In this document: positions 35,689 through 43,632 of the stretch, piece by piece
Layout of the letters: every line of letters begins with the position of its first letter
Position numbering within the stretch: the first letter of the stretch is position 1
Assembly: GCA_017965765.1 (NCBI GenBank)
Contig: JAGCPJ010000037.1
Coordinates: forward strand, 1 to 47,847
Source: Bacteroidales bacterium
Lineage (GTDB): Bacteria; Bacteroidota; Bacteroidia; Bacteroidales; F082
Length of the DNA stretch: 47,847 nucleotides
Reading direction: 5' to 3'
Made by a program: the position numbers and the translations under genes
The notes under the pieces: model-generated
Database searches by the model: none
Told to the model about the DNA's origin: nothing
What the model saw: only the letters and a program-made list of their open reading frames with translations

Positions 35689-36449
35689 AGAAGATATTGA
35701 GCATCATATTGTGGGTCATCACGGCTGGAGCCATCGTCGTGCTTTTCGTCATGGGACGGAAAACCTATCTCGACACGCCCCTACAAGGGATCGTCTTCAG
35801 TCTGGAGCAATCCAGCAAGAGAGGCTGCGTTGAGAGAGACACCATGCTGTCCCATATTGAAAAGCGCTGCGACCTGGAACATCAAGCCAAGATCTCCAGC
35901 ATCGACATGATGGGACTCAAGCAGATGCTCACCAAGAACCCGTGGATCGAGCAAGCTGGCGGCTACATCGGACTCAATGACACCCTCGTCATCAAGGCCA
36001 AGGAACACAAGCCCGTTGTCCGCATCTTCAACAAACAAGGACGGTCGGTATTCGTCACCGAACACGGTACCATCATCCCCTTCAGCCCCAAGCACACGCC
36101 ACGTCTGATCATCGCCAACGGCGATTTCAACTTCCCCACTCCTAGGGACAATGCCGACATGAACGACAGCATCTATGCCGGCGTACCCGAAGCGCTGCAC
36201 ATCGCCCAAGCCATCAACAACAATCCGTTCCTGATGGGCAACATCGGACAAATCTGCAAAACCGGCGATGAATACGAACTGGTGGTCAACAACCTCTCTG
36301 CCAGGGTCATCTTCGGCGACACCTGTGCGACCAACGACAAAATGCAACGGCTCCGTACACTGCTGGAGAAATACAGCGGCACCAGCGAGCTGGAACCCTA
36401 TAAAACCCTGAACTTGAAATACAAAAATCAAATCGTGTGTACAAAATAA
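35682..36449 (+). CDS. ftsQ: Cell division protein FtsQ/DivIB-like
   Basis: 255 residues. One N-terminal TM (~5-25, ILSIILWVITAGAIVVLFV), then a periplasmic POTRA-like part with MMGLKQMLTKNPWIEQAGGYIGLNDTLVIKAKEHKPVVRIF. That matches the usual N.P(W/Y)(V/I)..A.V......L.I.V.E..P.A pattern. It links FtsL to the rest of the divisome. It lies between murC (7-bp overlap) and ftsA (7-bp gap). Confidence 0.88.
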   Translation: MVKKILSIILWVITAGAIVVLFVMGRKTYLDTPLQGIVFSLEQSSKRGCVERDTMLSHIEKRCDLEHQAKISSIDMMGLKQMLTKNPWIEQAGGYIGLNDTLVIKAKEHKPVVRIFNKQGRSVFVTEHGTIIPFSPKHTPRLIIANGDFNFPTPRDNADMNDSIYAGVPEALHIAQAINNNPFLMGNIGQICKTGDEYELVVNNLSARVIFGDTCATNDKMQRLRTLLEKYSGTSELEPYKTLNLKYKNQIVCTK

Positions 36450-36456
36450 CAAAACT

Positions 36457-37818
36457 ATGAGTGAAGAAAAAATCATTGTCGGACTAGACATCGGCACCAC
36501 CAAGATCGCATGCATCGTGGGTAGAAAAGGCGCCAATGGCAAAATCGAAATCCTGGGCTACGGCAAAGCAGCCTCCACAGGAGTGAGCAGAGGTATCGTT
36601 ACCAACATCGAAGAGACCGTCAACGCCATCAAGACCGCAGTTGACATGGCTTCGGCACAGTCTAACGTCGATATCAAGTCGGTGAACGTAGGTATCGCCG
36701 GCCAACACATCAAGAGCCTCCAGCACCGGGGCGTGATGATGCGCGACGACAAAGACAAGGAAATCTCCAACGAAGAGCTTGAGAAACTGCGTCAGGACAC
36801 CTACAAGATCAACATGATCCCTGGCGAAGAAATCATCGACGTCATCCCGCAGGAGTATTTCGTGGACGGCGAGATCGGCACAACACCCAAAGGCATGTTG
36901 GGAAGCAAGTTGGAAGCCAACTTCCACGTGATTATCGGCCAAAACGCCGCCGCCATGAACATCGTCAAATGCATCCAGAAGGCAGGACTTGAGATGGACC
37001 ACATGATCCTGGAGCCCATCGCCTCTGCGGAAGCCGTACTCGACGAAGAAGAGAAGGAAGCCGGCGTCGCCCTGGTCGATATCGGAGGCGGCACCACCGA
37101 CATCGCCATCTTCCATGAAAACAAGATCTACCATTCGGCCGTCATCCCCTTCGGAGGCAACATCATCACTGACGACATCATGAAAGGATGCACCATCATC
37201 CGCCGCTACGCTGAAGACGTGAAGGTGAAGTTCGGATCAGCCGTGGCCAGCGAGAACCGCGATGACGAAGTAGTCGCCATCCCGGGCATCAGAGGCAGAA
37301 AAGCCAAAGAGATCTCCTTCAAGAACCTCGCCAACATCATCCAAGCCAGAATGGAAGAGATCTTCGAACTGGTGAACTACGAAATCCAGAAAGTCAACTC
37401 ACAACACAAGCTCATCGCCGGCATCGTGCTGACAGGCGGTGGCGCCATGATGCGGCATATCCAGCAACTGGCCGCCTTTAAGACCGGCCTTGACGTGCGT
37501 ATCGGCTACCCCAACGAACACCTCGCCAAGGAAACCGACGAAGAACTGGCCAGCCCGATGTATGCCACCGGTATCGGCCTCGTCATTGAAGGCATCGCAA
37601 GGGCGGAGCATCAGGAAAAGATGGAGAAAGCCAAGCACAAGGAATCCATCCGTGTGATCCCAGTGCAACCCACCGAAGACACAGAGGAAAGCCCTGAACC
37701 GGAAGGAGAACCGAGAGAAAGAGGCAGAAGACGTCCTGCGAAGAAACCGCACCGCAGGTTCGACCTCCCGCAAATCATCACCAAGTTCTTCTCCGAAGAG
37801 AACGAAATCAACGAATAA
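36457..37818 (+). CDS. ftsA: Cell division protein FtsA
   Basis: A 453-residue actin-like ATPase that anchors FtsZ to the membrane. The phosphate-1 loop is IVGLDIGTTKIACIVG, the 1C subdomain holds the NVGIAGQHIKS region, phosphate-2 is VALVDIGGGTTDIAIF, and the adenosine motif is LTGGGAMM. A Glu/Arg-rich linker (~395-435) precedes the amphipathic end FDLPQIITKFFSEEN, the likely membrane-targeting helix. Confidence 0.97.
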   Translation: MSEEKIIVGLDIGTTKIACIVGRKGANGKIEILGYGKAASTGVSRGIVTNIEETVNAIKTAVDMASAQSNVDIKSVNVGIAGQHIKSLQHRGVMMRDDKDKEISNEELEKLRQDTYKINMIPGEEIIDVIPQEYFVDGEIGTTPKGMLGSKLEANFHVIIGQNAAAMNIVKCIQKAGLEMDHMILEPIASAEAVLDEEEKEAGVALVDIGGGTTDIAIFHENKIYHSAVIPFGGNIITDDIMKGCTIIRRYAEDVKVKFGSAVASENRDDEVVAIPGIRGRKAKEISFKNLANIIQARMEEIFELVNYEIQKVNSQHKLIAGIVLTGGGAMMRHIQQLAAFKTGLDVRIGYPNEHLAKETDEELASPMYATGIGLVIEGIARAEHQEKMEKAKHKESIRVIPVQPTEDTEESPEPEGEPRERGRRRPAKKPHRRFDLPQIITKFFSEENEINE

Positions 37819-37839
37819 TAACAAAAAAAACAAGATACT

Positions 37840-39495
37840 ATGGAAAACTACATTGACGACATGTTCAAGCCCCTCTGCGAGAAACCTGCCAACTACATCA
37901 AAGTCGTGGGTGTCGGAGGAGGCGGCGGAAACGCCGTGAACCACATGCTTGAAGAAGGCATCCAAGGTGTTGACTTCGTGTTGTGCAACACCGACTACCA
38001 AGCCCTGATGAGAAGCACGGTCCCCACCAAGATCCATCTCGGCAAACGCGAACTCGGCGCAGGCAACGACCCCAACGTGGGACGTGAGGCCGCCATGAGC
38101 AGCAAAGACGAAATCGACAAGATCCTGGACGACAAAACCAAGATGCTGTTCGTCACCGCCGGTATGGGTGGCGGCACGGGTACTGGAGCCGCTCCCGTGG
38201 TGGCTGGCCTTGCCAAGGACAAAGGCATCCTCACCGTGGGCATCGTCACCATCCCCTTCGAATGCGAAGGCAGAAGACGCAAGCAACAAGCCCAGGCTGG
38301 TATCGAAGAACTCAGAAAGAATGTCGATACCCTCATCATCATCAGCAGCGATAAACTGCGCGACTCCTACGGCAACATGAAACTCACCGAAGCCTTCAAG
38401 AAAGCCGACGACATCCTCACCACCGCTGCCAAAGGCATCGCCGAGATCATCACCGTCACCGGCTATGTCAACGTGGACTTCGAAGATGTGAAGACCGTCA
38501 TGAAAGACAGCGGCAAGGCCATCATGGGTACCGGTCGCGCCAGCGGCGAAAACAGAGCCGAGGAAGCCATCAAACTCGCCATCAACTCACCGCTGCTCAA
38601 CGACTCCGACATCGAAGGTGCCAAGAACATCCTGCTCTATATCACCTCAGGTTCCGACGAGGTATCCCTCGACGAAGTGGTCGAGATCACCGAATATGTC
38701 CAAAATACCTGCGGCAACTGCTCCGACGTCATCTGGGGTAATGGCATCGATGAATCCCTCGGAGACGACATCAGCGTCACCCTCATCGCCACTGGCTTCG
38801 AAAGCAAAAAAACCAAAATTGAAGAGCTGATGCCCAAAGAGCCAAAGACCGAGCCTCACACCAAAGAGGACAAACCCGCAACCAACCCCGACCACCGCAC
38901 CATACACGTCCTGGGTGAAGACGAGAACCAAGTCCATGACGAAGTCCCGGCCCCTAAGACCGAGGAACTACCTCAAGTGGAGACGCCCAAAGTGGAAGGC
39001 CCCAGAGTGCACACCCTCGACGAGAAGGAAGAAAGCTTCAACTTCAGCGCTCCTTCCTTCAAGAGCGAGCCAGAACCGGTGAAGGAAACCTCCACACCCG
39101 TCCCGACACCCGACCCCATCCCCACCGTCAAAGTCTTTGACAACCCCTTCACCAACAACGGCAACGACGACGATAGCTTCGAGTTCAGCAACTACAGCGA
39201 CAACAACACACACGCCCAGAGAGAAGCTGAAGCCGTGGAGACCATGGTGATGGAAGAACCCAAAGTGCAACAGCCAGACCCGAAAGACGAACTGATCCGC
39301 AACCGCCTCAAAGCCCTTAGCCTCAACTATAGGACCCAAAAAGGACTTGAGGAGCTGGAACGCCAACCCGCTTATATGCGTAGAGACAAAAACTACGAAG
39401 AGATTGTCACCGAGGAAGAAGAAGTCTCCCGCTACTCCACCACAAGCAAGGGCATCAGCACCGAGAACTCCTTCCTGCACGACAATGTCGATTGA
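37840..39495 (+). CDS. ftsZ: Cell division protein FtsZ with extended C-terminal region
   Basis: 551 residues. The tubulin-like GTPase core spans ~15-325: GVGGGGGNAVNHM, the tubulin signature GGGTGTGAAPVVAGLAK (~108-124), and NVDFEDVKTVMKDSGKAIMGTG. After the core, a ~190-residue acidic, Pro-rich linker leads to a conserved C-terminal helix region (LIRNRLKALSLNY) and the end FLHDNVD. The long linker is typical of Bacteroidota. The stop TGA is directly followed by the next gene's ATG. Confidence 0.97.
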   Translation: MENYIDDMFKPLCEKPANYIKVVGVGGGGGNAVNHMLEEGIQGVDFVLCNTDYQALMRSTVPTKIHLGKRELGAGNDPNVGREAAMSSKDEIDKILDDKTKMLFVTAGMGGGTGTGAAPVVAGLAKDKGILTVGIVTIPFECEGRRRKQQAQAGIEELRKNVDTLIIISSDKLRDSYGNMKLTEAFKKADDILTTAAKGIAEIITVTGYVNVDFEDVKTVMKDSGKAIMGTGRASGENRAEEAIKLAINSPLLNDSDIEGAKNILLYITSGSDEVSLDEVVEITEYVQNTCGNCSDVIWGNGIDESLGDDISVTLIATGFESKKTKIEELMPKEPKTEPHTKEDKPATNPDHRTIHVLGEDENQVHDEVPAPKTEELPQVETPKVEGPRVHTLDEKEESFNFSAPSFKSEPEPVKETSTPVPTPDPIPTVKVFDNPFTNNGNDDDSFEFSNYSDNNTHAQREAEAVETMVMEEPKVQQPDPKDELIRNRLKALSLNYRTQKGLEELERQPAYMRRDKNYEEIVTEEEEVSRYSTTSKGISTENSFLHDNVD

Positions 39496-41913
39496 ATGAA
39501 CCGTGTCAAACACAAGATAATCACCCTACTCGTCTTGATATCTGCTGGGCTTCAACTGCAAGCCCAGCAGTTTAAAGACGACTTTGAGAACCAATATACC
39601 TGGTACCCTCCCTGGTCCTACATCCACATCGTGCCGGATAGTACCGCTGCCGAAGGACGTTTCGTGTGCCTGTGCGACACCACGATGGAATACGGACTGG
39701 GTATCGCCTACACCCTGCCCGACAGCCTGCTGGGCAATAATATCCACCTGGACTACCAAGCCGACTTCCGATGGCCAGATACCTTAGGCAGCGGATCCCT
39801 AGTCGTCAGCATCAAGAAAAAAGAAGGCGACTACAGGTTCTGGCAAAGCTTCAGCCTCAACCAATACGCCAATGACAGTGCTGCGTGGTTCCCCGTTCGG
39901 ATCACAATGAACCTACCTACCGACTATTTGAAGAAAGAGGATGCCATCGGGGTATTCCTTTGGAATACAAATAGATGCAACATTTTGATTAACAATGCTT
40001 TATTTAGCATTAAACCCATTCAGCAAAGCTATCTACCGAAACTAGAGGTAACGGAGAACGGAGAACGGAGAACGGAAAGTTTGCAGCTTTCAGTTCAAGA
40101 CGAACCCCTTACCAAGCCCATCGGCATGTTGGTCGAATATATTCTAGACGGGGATACCTTAACTGACTATCAGCTTTTTGAGGAAACGGAAGATGGAAGG
40201 TGGATGGCCGTCACCGCAATAGACACCACCTACCTCGGCATCATTGAACGGGATGGCCTCGTCAGCTTGCATCCCTGGTCCCTATTCCATAAAAACTGTT
40301 TGCTGTTGCGCCAAGCCCTAGTCGTTCCGTTCATCGACAGCACCATGACCGTGTATCGAAGAAATATGGAAAAGGAAAACGGGAAGCCGTCGCAGAAAGA
40401 GTACTATTTGGACAGGGAAGGGTTCAAGATCGGCGAAGGCGAGCGGAGCGTGATTTCCTATCACCAGGGATGGATTTCCTCCACACAGCTCGACGCCGAG
40501 AACCGCACTGCTTATTTCAACCTCGACTACTGGCGCGACCATCCGATGATCCATTATCCTATGAGCGACACTTTGACGGACTATTTCGAGGACCGCTCCT
40601 GCCGCCACATCCATGAAGGGATGCAATGGACCCATATCATCGTTCTTTACGTGGGAAGCGACCTTAGGGACATGCCCCGAATCATGCCCGTCCCCTACGG
40701 TTACGAGTCGGGCATCATCTTCACCGAACATGCCGATTGGACTGACCTTCGTACCCATCGCGCCGTGCTCTTCGGCAACGAGCATGTCACCAAAGTGAAG
40801 AATGCCACAGGGGGCTTCGTCTATTACGGCATCCCCGTGACCAAGAGCGTGTTTTACAACAATCCCGACAAGGTGACCAACGATGAAATCAGCCATGGCG
40901 CCTTTACCGGGCCCATTGCCACCATCAAAACCCACCGCAAGTTCGAGAAACTGTTGTTCCAACTCCATGACATCGGTTTCGACCTCTGTCTGCACACCCC
41001 CGAGCAATACACCACAACCCGAAACAACCTCGAGGCAGCGCTGACCTATATGCAAAGGTATTTCAGATCCACCACCTGGATTGACCACGGATACAACAAC
41101 GGTCCCGAACACAATCGTGAAGACATGGTCTGCGACGGATTGGACAGAAGCTCAGCGTCTCACTCCGCTTGGGTGCGGTTTGGAGTACAGTACCTGTGGA
41201 ATCCCTATTATGAGGAAAACCGCTTGGAACAATGGAGTTTCGACAACAACCTCACCCAGCCCTATCCAGGGTTCGGCGATGCCCTGCCGAACCGGCAGAT
41301 TACTGCCATTCCAGGCGTATTCCATGACTATTACATCGGAAGCCTCTCACCGATTCAGTCTCCCGCGATCTGGCTCGACTACCTCACTTGGTCCACACCA
41401 AACACACTGGAGGTTTACAGCGACCTGGAATGGGACTATTATTTCAGCGAGGAGCGCCTGCAACGGCTCGTTGACCAGCACCAGGTCCACATCATCCACG
41501 CCTATCCTGCCTGGGTCAACCCCAAAAAGGGTTTCTGGACCTACGATGCCGACAGCACCCTCATCGCCAGGCCAGGCTTCAACCGCGCCTTAGAACGGAT
41601 CGCCAACTTGCGTGATGAACAGAAAATACTCCCCATGACCATCCGAACCTACCTCGACTACTACAGCGGCCTGCTCAACGTCAGCTATGAAATCATCGAC
41701 GCAAACCATATCCGGCTGCGCAACCATGGCGGAAAAATCAAAGGCTTCACGCTACTTTGTTCCTGCCCCATCCGTTTCGAGGACAACCGCTATTACGAGT
41801 TTAGAAAAGTCGGCGACCAGTATTATGTTTGGTTCGACCTCAAGGCGGGGGAGGAAGTCGGGATTGAAATTCGGAATTCGGAATGCGGAATTCGGAATGC
41901 GGAATTAGACTAA
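39496..41913 (+). CDS. Large secreted protein of unknown function, directly downstream of ftsZ
   Basis: 805 residues. Residues 1-24 (MNRVKHKIITLLVLISAGLQLQAQ) are a signal peptide. The region to ~170 looks like a beta-sandwich. The central and C-terminal part has HADWTDLRTHRAVLFG, DLCLHTPEQYTTTRNNLEAAL and STTWIDHGYNNGPEHNRED. The spacing of Asp/His residues recalls NodB-type polysaccharide deacetylase barrels, but this is weak. Residues ~186-194 (TENGERRTE) and the last ~14 (RNSECGIRNAELD) are heptamer-derived. There is no gap to ftsZ, so it belongs to the dcw transcript. A cell-envelope role is inferred from position. Confidence 0.75.
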   Translation: MNRVKHKIITLLVLISAGLQLQAQQFKDDFENQYTWYPPWSYIHIVPDSTAAEGRFVCLCDTTMEYGLGIAYTLPDSLLGNNIHLDYQADFRWPDTLGSGSLVVSIKKKEGDYRFWQSFSLNQYANDSAAWFPVRITMNLPTDYLKKEDAIGVFLWNTNRCNILINNALFSIKPIQQSYLPKLEVTENGERRTESLQLSVQDEPLTKPIGMLVEYILDGDTLTDYQLFEETEDGRWMAVTAIDTTYLGIIERDGLVSLHPWSLFHKNCLLLRQALVVPFIDSTMTVYRRNMEKENGKPSQKEYYLDREGFKIGEGERSVISYHQGWISSTQLDAENRTAYFNLDYWRDHPMIHYPMSDTLTDYFEDRSCRHIHEGMQWTHIIVLYVGSDLRDMPRIMPVPYGYESGIIFTEHADWTDLRTHRAVLFGNEHVTKVKNATGGFVYYGIPVTKSVFYNNPDKVTNDEISHGAFTGPIATIKTHRKFEKLLFQLHDIGFDLCLHTPEQYTTTRNNLEAALTYMQRYFRSTTWIDHGYNNGPEHNREDMVCDGLDRSSASHSAWVRFGVQYLWNPYYEENRLEQWSFDNNLTQPYPGFGDALPNRQITAIPGVFHDYYIGSLSPIQSPAIWLDYLTWSTPNTLEVYSDLEWDYYFSEERLQRLVDQHQVHIIHAYPAWVNPKKGFWTYDADSTLIARPGFNRALERIANLRDEQKILPMTIRTYLDYYSGLLNVSYEIIDANHIRLRNHGGKIKGFTLLCSCPIRFEDNRYYEFRKVGDQYYVWFDLKAGEEVGIEIRNSECGIRNAELD
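40051..40078. repeat. ACGGAGA heptamer array (4 units) inside the post-ftsZ gene
   Basis: ACGGAGA x3 and ACGGAAA, read in frame in a predicted loop between two N-terminal domains. Confidence 0.9.
41863..41904. repeat. TTCGGAA/TGCGGAA heptamer array at the end of the post-ftsZ gene
   Basis: ATTGAAA, TTCGGAA x2, TGCGGAA, TTCGGAA, TGCGGAA, then the TTAGAC end. It encodes the C-terminal tail. Same family as 34306-34333 and 42541-42582. Confidence 0.9.
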
Positions 41914-41923
41914 GTTCAATGGT

Positions 41924-41958
41924 GGATTGCCAACCGAAAGGGAGGCAATCCTCCCTCG
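41924..41958. terminator. Palindrome/terminator at the end of the dcw transcript
   Basis: Two competing hairpins occur: GGATTGCC / GGCAATCC, and CCGA..GGGAGG / CCTCCC.CGG around a CAAT loop. It lies between the convergent post-ftsZ gene and purN. The left arm ACCGAAAGGGAGG matches part of the module in murE and ftsW at 12 of 13 bases. No strong U-tract, so termination is likely but not certain. Confidence 0.55.
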
Positions 41959-41972
41959 GAAGCAACGGATGG

Positions 41973-42536
41973 CTATTGTTTTAAAAGCATCTCAATAATC
42001 ACTGGGAAATTGGCCTGTTCCAGCAAGTGAATCTTTGCTGCAACGCTGTCGGGCGTCTCATCGGACGTCAGGGCGACTTTAGCCTGGAAGATGATCTCAC
42101 CGCTGTCGTAGATCTCGTTCACATAATGGATGGTGATGCCAGAGTAAGCCTCCTTAGCGGCCACCACCGCTTCGTGAACATGCTCCCCATAAAAGCCTTT
42201 GCCGCCGTATTTGGGCAAAAGCGCCGGATGGATGTTTATGATCTTCTTAGGATAGACCTGGATCAAGCTCTCAGGGATCTTCCATAGAAACCCCGCCAAC
42301 ACGATGAAATCCAGCTGCAAGTCTGCCATTTCTTGGGTAAACGCAGTGCTGTTGAACTCTTGCTTGTTGACCATCCTCACCGGGATCCCCAAATGCTTCG
42401 CCCTTTCAATGGCGTAAGCCTTGGGGTTGTTACAGACCACGTTGACAATCTCAACCTCGGGGTTGCCTTTGAAATACTCCGCAATCCGCTGTAGGTTAGT
42501 GCCATTCCCCGACACAAATATCGCTATCCTCTTCAT
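41973..42536 (-). CDS. purN: Phosphoribosylglycinamide formyltransferase (GAR transformylase)
   Basis: 187 residues. The enzyme transfers a formyl group from 10-formyl-tetrahydrofolate to GAR in purine synthesis. Motifs: IAIFVSGNGTNLQRIAEYF at the N-terminus, FIVLAGFLWKIP, the catalytic IINIHPALLPKYGGKGFYG (Asn, His), and SGITIHYVNEIYDSGEII with the catalytic Asp. Length is typical. It stands alone, with a heptamer array at its upstream side. Confidence 0.96.
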   Translation of the reverse strand: MKRIAIFVSGNGTNLQRIAEYFKGNPEVEIVNVVCNNPKAYAIERAKHLGIPVRMVNKQEFNSTAFTQEMADLQLDFIVLAGFLWKIPESLIQVYPKKIINIHPALLPKYGGKGFYGEHVHEAVVAAKEAYSGITIHYVNEIYDSGEIIFQAKVALTSDETPDSVAAKIHLLEQANFPVIIEMLLKQ

Positions 42537-42540
42537 CGTT

Positions 42541-42582
42541 TAATTCTTAATTCCGAATTCCGCATTCCGAATTCCGCATTAT
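42541..42582. repeat. Heptamer array (GAATTCC/GCATTCC) between purN and the YitT-family gene
   Basis: Six 7-bp units, TAATTCT, TAATTCC, GAATTCC, GCATTCC, GAATTCC, GCATTAT: the reverse complement of the TTCGGAA/TGCGGAA family. It fills nearly the whole gap between the two minus-strand genes. Confidence 0.9.
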
Positions 42583-42586
42583 TCTC

Positions 42587-43531
42587 TCACTCGCTCGGCA
42601 ACGCCTTAAACCCGTTGCCCATGATCTCTGAGCTCTCAATCACGTTGATGAAGGCATTGGGGTCAAGGAAACGAAGGTTGGCTTTGAGTTTTACCAAATC
42701 GGAGCGGTTCAACGTCACATAGATCATCTTGCGTTCCGCACCTTTATAGAGGCCGCTGCCGGCAAAAACGGTACCGCTGCGGTCCAAATCCTTGATGATG
42801 AAGTCACGCACCTCTTCGATCTTGTCCGTAACGATGAATGCCGTCTTGTAGCTCTTCACGCCTTCCACCACCAAGTCGATGATCTTGCTCTCGATGAAGA
42901 TGAGGATGATGGAATAGATGGGCAGGCGGATGTCTTCGAAAGCCAACAGCGTGGTCAACGAGATGATGCTATCCACGATCAGGACGAGGGTTCCAAGGCT
43001 GATCTTGGTATATTTATGGATGATCATGGAGATGATGTCGGATCCACCTGAAGTGGCTCCGGAACGGAAGATGACACCGATGGCCAAACCATAGATGAGG
43101 CCAGATACCACGGTGTTCAGGAAGAAGTCAGGCATGAAATAGCGTTCAACCTCTCCGTCCATGAAGAACAATGACGACTGGGTGGCCGTATCAAAGAAAG
43201 CCCCGTCGTGGATCACCGGCGCATAACCCCAAACGGTTTCAAGGATGAAGGTGAACACGGGGATCAAGATGACCGAGATGATGGTCTTGATGCCAAACTT
43301 GGGCCCCAAGATGATCGTACCGATGATCAGCAAAGGAATGTCCATGCAGATACCGGCAAGGGAGATCTTCCAACCCCATAGCGCATTGAAGACGTTGGCC
43401 AGACCATAGACGCCGCCAGGAGCCAGATGGTAAGGATTCACGAACATCACATCGCCAACGGCGAACAACGCTGAGCCTATCACCAAATACAGATAGGCAA
43501 GGATATTCTGCTTCAGTTTTTCGTTCTTCAT
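42587..43531 (-). CDS. YitT-family (DUF161/DUF2179) membrane protein
   Basis: 314 residues from the ATG at 43531; the frame extends 8 codons further, but MKNEKLKQNILAYLYLVIG is the usual start. About five or six TM segments occupy residues ~10-215, with FVNPYHLAPGGVYGLANVF and RSGATSGGSDIISMI typical of the YitT repeat. The soluble C-terminal DUF2179 domain (~220-310) has FIVTDKIEEVRDFIIKDLDRSGTVFAGSGLYKG. A transport role has been suggested for the family; the substrate is unknown. Confidence 0.93.
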   Translation of the reverse strand: MKNEKLKQNILAYLYLVIGSALFAVGDVMFVNPYHLAPGGVYGLANVFNALWGWKISLAGICMDIPLLIIGTIILGPKFGIKTIISVILIPVFTFILETVWGYAPVIHDGAFFDTATQSSLFFMDGEVERYFMPDFFLNTVVSGLIYGLAIGVIFRSGATSGGSDIISMIIHKYTKISLGTLVLIVDSIISLTTLLAFEDIRLPIYSIILIFIESKIIDLVVEGVKSYKTAFIVTDKIEEVRDFIIKDLDRSGTVFAGSGLYKGAERKMIYVTLNRSDLVKLKANLRFLDPNAFINVIESSEIMGNGFKALPSE

Positions 43532-43552
43532 AGGACAAGGATTTTGATGCGG

Positions 43553-43560
43553 CAAATGTA
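43553..43560 (-). promoter_or_regulatory. -7 promoter box of the YitT-family gene
   Basis: TACATTTG on the minus strand lies 21 bp upstream of the ATG. Confidence 0.5.
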
Positions 43561-43581
43561 GGAATTTTTCTCTGAACGGTT

Positions 43582-43612
43582 TTTGCAGTATGATGTTTTT
43601 TCATTAACTTTG
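43582..43612 (+). promoter_or_regulatory. Complete Bacteroidota promoter for the outer-membrane barrel gene
   Basis: TTTG (43582-43585), a 19-bp spacer, and TAACTTTG (43605-43612): both consensus elements at consensus spacing. The start codon is at 43633. Confidence 0.8.
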
Positions 43613-43632
43613 CACAAATAGCAATCAAGGTC

